Source of the DNA: Phytopythium helicoides
Taxonomy: Eukaryota > Oomycota > Peronosporomycetes > Pythiales > Pythiaceae
Assembly: GCA_024867545.1 (NCBI GenBank)
Contig: JANFNE010000003.1
Location: 1,612,001-1,676,000 of the forward strand
Direction of reading: 5' to 3'
Length of the DNA: 64,000 nucleotides
Shown here: positions 60,745-64,000 of the stretch, one piece after another
Position numbering within the stretch: the first letter of the stretch is position 1
Layout: every line of letters starts with the position of its first letter
Notes under the pieces: model-generated
Told to the model about the DNA's origin: nothing
The model's input: the letters and a program-made list of their open reading frames with translations, nothing else
The model's database searches: none
Program-made: the position numbers and the translations under genes

Positions 60745-63700
60745 CTAGCTGTAGGCGGCCGCCACCGCCTCCACGAGCCTCGACGCCAGCTCGTCGTGGG
60801 TCGGCAGCTCGCCCTCGGCACGCAGCTGCTGCTGCACGCGCGCGGCCTCCAGTGCGTCCAGCGTCGTTGCGTCGCCGTCCGCGTCCGCGTCCAGGTCGTG
60901 GCTGTGCGCGCGGGTCGCGGCGCGTGTCATAGGCGTGCGCCACGCCCTTCCAGATGCCCTTGAGGCCGCGCAGCGCGCCGGCGATCAAGTGCGGATTGGC
61001 GATCAGCTGCGCGCCTGGCCGACGGGTCGAACGTCGGCACTGCAAAGTACACGCGCAGCACGTTGCCCGGCTTCTTGTCGTCCTTCTCGACCACCACGAG
61101 CACCTCGATCTGCGCGTGTACATGCACACATTGCGATACGTTAGGAGGTCAAGAGGTGATACTGCTAGGTACTACATGAACGCACCGATGAGATTTCGCC
61201 GTCAGGGAGGTCAGGGAGCGAACAGCTTCATGCCGAACTCGAGGCGACTGTCGACATGCCCGCGGCGATCGACGAACGCGTGGTACTGGTAGTCTTCCAG
61301 GTGCGCGACCTCGACGCCGGGAACACCAGACAGAGGCATGCTCATAACCTGCTTCCGAACGTAGGCGGTAGTCTTGCTGATGGTGACTGCCGGTCGACCG
61401 CGACCGGAGCCCAAACTAATGGTGGACGAGGATGAGGAACCTGAGCTGGCATGCGTCTGATGGGGTAGCACACCCCAAGCACCAACATCCACGTCCATAT
61501 TACCGCTCTGCTGTGAGCGGGAGACCTGGAAGAAGGCGCACTCGTCCGATAGGAGCGATCCAAAGAACAGGCGAGGTGTGACCTTCGGGCCGAGGTACTC
61601 CTCGAGCACGCGCGAGAACTGCTCCGGTGAGCTCTCAAAGAATGGAGCAGCCGTTGCGGTTGTTAGCGAGGAAGCCGATGACGGCGCCGCAGCGATTGCT
61701 GGTGGGGTTTTGTGATTCTTTCCCAGCTCGAACCTGAATCCGCCGCTACTGCTTGATGATGGGACAGAGGTGAACACTTTCCATGGCAGCTGAATCGGCA
61801 GTGCTGACCGCGTCTCAGGAGCGTCACAAATACTCTTGACAAGCGCTTTGACAATCTCGAGCGTGAACACTCTTGAGATGAAGGCACGGTCAGAGTCGTC
61901 CGAAGCCAGTGAAGGCATGACTCCCGTAGCGCCAGATGAGTTCGTTCCATGGAGGCTCTGTAGCCACTCTACGCGTAACTCCTTGATCAGCTCCAGCAAT
62001 GACTCGGCGGTGCTGGTGACTCCTTCCGCAGCTCCACGCCGGATCTGTGGCGCAAACATAGTTTCGCGAGAAAAGTGCACACCAGTGCGACAGCGATACT
62101 TGACTGCTGGTACGCTGGTTGGCGCTTGTTGGTTGGATTTTCCCTCATCACCGGCCGGAATGATCTGTGTCTCTTGGCTCGTTGCCTCAAACTCCATGAG
62201 CGTCTCGATAGAAAAGCAGTTGCTGTACGGGATACTGAGGGTGTAGAGCTTGGAGCGGAAAGCCACCTTTTGTCGGAGCAGCCTCATTGTCAATGCTCAC
62301 AGAGTTGTACTGATCGATCGCGATTGAGCGGACTGACGTAGCGCCAGCACGTCGGCGTGCTACCATATCCATGACGCTATCTACGCCAAAATTTGGCGAT
62401 GGCGGACGATAGCTCAACTTCCGCACATAGCCGAAATGCGGGTGAGGATGCCATTCGCTGAGTGGAACATGCGTAGTTGCGGGGGATGACACAGGAATTT
62501 TGGGCGGCGAGGAGGCAGACGCTGAAGAAGAAGACAGATCTTGCCTATTCGCTTGCGAATCATTTGCACCACGAGAAGATGATGACGACCCGATACTTGC
62601 GATCCGGCTGCGACTGTCGATGATAGCGACGATGGGAACGATCGCACTGATGACCGAGACTTAAGGGCTCTTGGTGCAGATGCTGCTGGTGCTGTTGGCG
62701 GCGCAAGTGGTGCGGGTGCCTCAACTTGCCGAGATGCAGAATTCTCGCTTGGCTTGATCGCCTGAAGCATTGTTAGGAGGTCGCAATTAGAGATCACAGT
62801 CGACACGACTTCGGTCATGTCGGCTTCATTCAGTTCAAAGAAGCTAGTGTTCCGTTCGTCCAAAATCCAGGGGAGGTGAACAGCAGCACGCTCGCGCTTG
62901 ACGAGCACAGGAGGCTGGAAAGCTGTTCCTTGGGAAACCGGGATTTGGCTGGATGAACGTAGCAAATGCTGGCGGAACTGGGAACTAGGCAGTGACATCG
63001 CCTTGGTCATTCCTGAGCGAGTAGGGGAAGTCGACGGTGCCACGTGCGAGCCTTGAGCTGCATCTGTGCGCAACAAAGCGTCGAAGGCCGATAGATCTGA
63101 CGAGTAAATGAGTGGTAACGCATTTGCAAAGTTCTTGGACAAGTATACCGCGCTGTTCCGATCTGGACCGCTTGGTCCATTCCCACTATGACCATGGCCG
63201 CTCCTGCTCAAACTGCGAGGAGGTGACGACAACTCAATGAGTTCTGATGAAGAGCTCGAGATAGTGAGACCGTTGCTGCTCGTACTGCTGCTGTTGGATT
63301 CGGTACGATTCGTCAGAGCACCTTGGGCTGGGATCCGTCGGTTCTTCGCGAGCCACATGCCTTTACCAAACCGGGCAGAGCACAAAATCAGGTAGATGCG
63401 AGGCGAAGTTCCAGATCCAGCTCCCCCTTCATCGCTTCCAGCACCAGCTTCGTCGTCCCTGCGTTGAAGAACGCGAAATGCTTCCCAGGCGTTGAGCTTC
63501 TTGCTCGTCACAATCATGCGTCCAACAAAGTTCTGGCCAATATATCGCTGATGGATCGCCGAGTGGAACCCCCAGTGGTGCGTCTTTCCCTTGACGACTT
63601 GGAACAAGCACGACGCGTCGGGCGTGTTTGTGAACACAAGCTTGCGGTGGTGGTTGACCTTGAGGAAGGTGCGGCTGGTCGGATCCATGAGGTACACCGG

Positions 63701-64000
63701 CGCGTCGGTTGCAGCTCGTCGTCCGCTTGCTCCCCCCTGGACGGAGCGGAAGACATGATCGACGAGGTTCTCGCGCACCTGCTCGTAGAGCGACTTGTTG
63801 GTGGTCGAGGAGGACATGACCTCTGTCCTGGCGCTGGTGGCGGCGTCTCTGCGCGCTTTGGCCGCGTTGATCGCGCGTGGCACTCGCTCGCCAAAGGCCC
63901 TGAACAGCTCGGCCCTCGCGTCGCGCAGCTCCTCATCGGGGTCGTTCCGCTTTGGCAGCGCGCCGGGAGGGCCGAGCGTGCGTACGAGCAGCTCCCACGC
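60745..64000 (-). CDS. Beta-trefoil plus VASt-like lipid-transfer protein (several frame breaks, 5' end outside window)
   Basis: The frame is open from the right edge. Visible N-terminal part: helical (SLYEQVRENLVDHVFRSVQG), then PVYLMDPTSRTFLKVNHHRK ... WGFHSAIHQRYIGQNFVGRM, a pattern of actin-crosslinking/fascin-type beta-trefoils. After a long Ser-rich linker, the C-terminal part (SPEQFSRVLEEYLG, RKQVMSMPLSGVPGVEVAHL, EDYQYHAFVDRRGHVDSRLE, and after a short intron with acceptor near 61100 IEVLVVVEKDDKKPGNVLRV) resembles a VASt domain. VASt domains are the START-like sterol-binding part of VAD1/GRAMD proteins at membrane contact sites. Stop at 60745 after VEAVAAAYS. The phase changes by one base near 62600, 62290, 61220, 61040 and 60930, again probably indel errors in GC-rich DNA. 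Domain calls are moderately sure. Confidence 0.55.

Noticed and set aside
1..64000. CRISPR arrays, rRNA genes or bacterial operons
   Set aside because: No regularly spaced direct repeats with unique spacers, no rRNA signatures; introns, initiators and signal peptides show a eukaryotic nuclear region despite the bacterial-type binding proteins.

Overview
The window looks like nuclear DNA of an oomycete, most likely a Phytophthora or Peronosporales relative. Several lines of evidence agree: short (63-85 bp) GT-AG introns; compact GC-rich genes on both strands; initiator-type core promoters (CTCATTCTCCA-like) just upstream of many start codons; and a protein set with signal-peptide Cys-rich proteins, an AA17-type pectin LPMO candidate, a FYVE/START protein, PLAC8 and Fanzor elements. 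No bacterial operon structure is present. Identification to species is not possible from the sequence alone.

Layout. 0-27 kb is gene-dense. It holds a partial EF-hand/coiled-coil protein, a START-FYVE protein, a tandem pair of secreted Cys-rich paralogues (one with a Ser/Ala-rich stalk), a secreted protein of six alternating Cys-rich modules with His-rich linkers, and a PrsW-type intramembrane protease. Three RIO1-like kinases follow whose catalytic residues are lost, then PLAC8, the NEDD8 E1 regulatory subunit (NAE1/AXR1), two SET/MYND-like methyltransferase paralogues and a relic of a second PrsW gene. 27-41 kb is an array of six genes for a secreted, bacterial-type ABC solute-binding protein (a seventh copy is at 55 kb). 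It includes a recent segmental duplication of about 2 kb that carries one solute-binding gene plus a Frizzled-CRD-like secreted protein, whose second copy is 5'-truncated. No permease or ATPase accompanies the array.

41-54 kb is a lower-GC accessory island. It contains three Fanzor (eukaryotic TnpB-like, RNA-guided nuclease) copies at different stages of decay, a DIRS-like tyrosine-recombinase retroelement remnant, and a perfect 30-bp-arm palindrome lying between two of the Fanzors. The best Fanzor keeps one reading frame from start to end, interrupted only by a TGA and a TAA. 54-64 kb returns to genes: an unrecognised protein, the seventh solute-binding gene, a secreted C69 dipeptidase, the AA17-type LPMO candidate, and the 3' part of a beta-trefoil/VASt-like protein that runs off the right edge.

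Caution on sequence quality: many clearly conserved genes (NAE1, C69 dipeptidase, LPMO neighbour, secreted repeats) carry single-base frame breaks. At least two are explained by one missing A in an A-run. I treat these as probable assembly indels rather than true pseudogenes unless stated. The Fanzor stop codons are substitutions, not indels, and look genuine.
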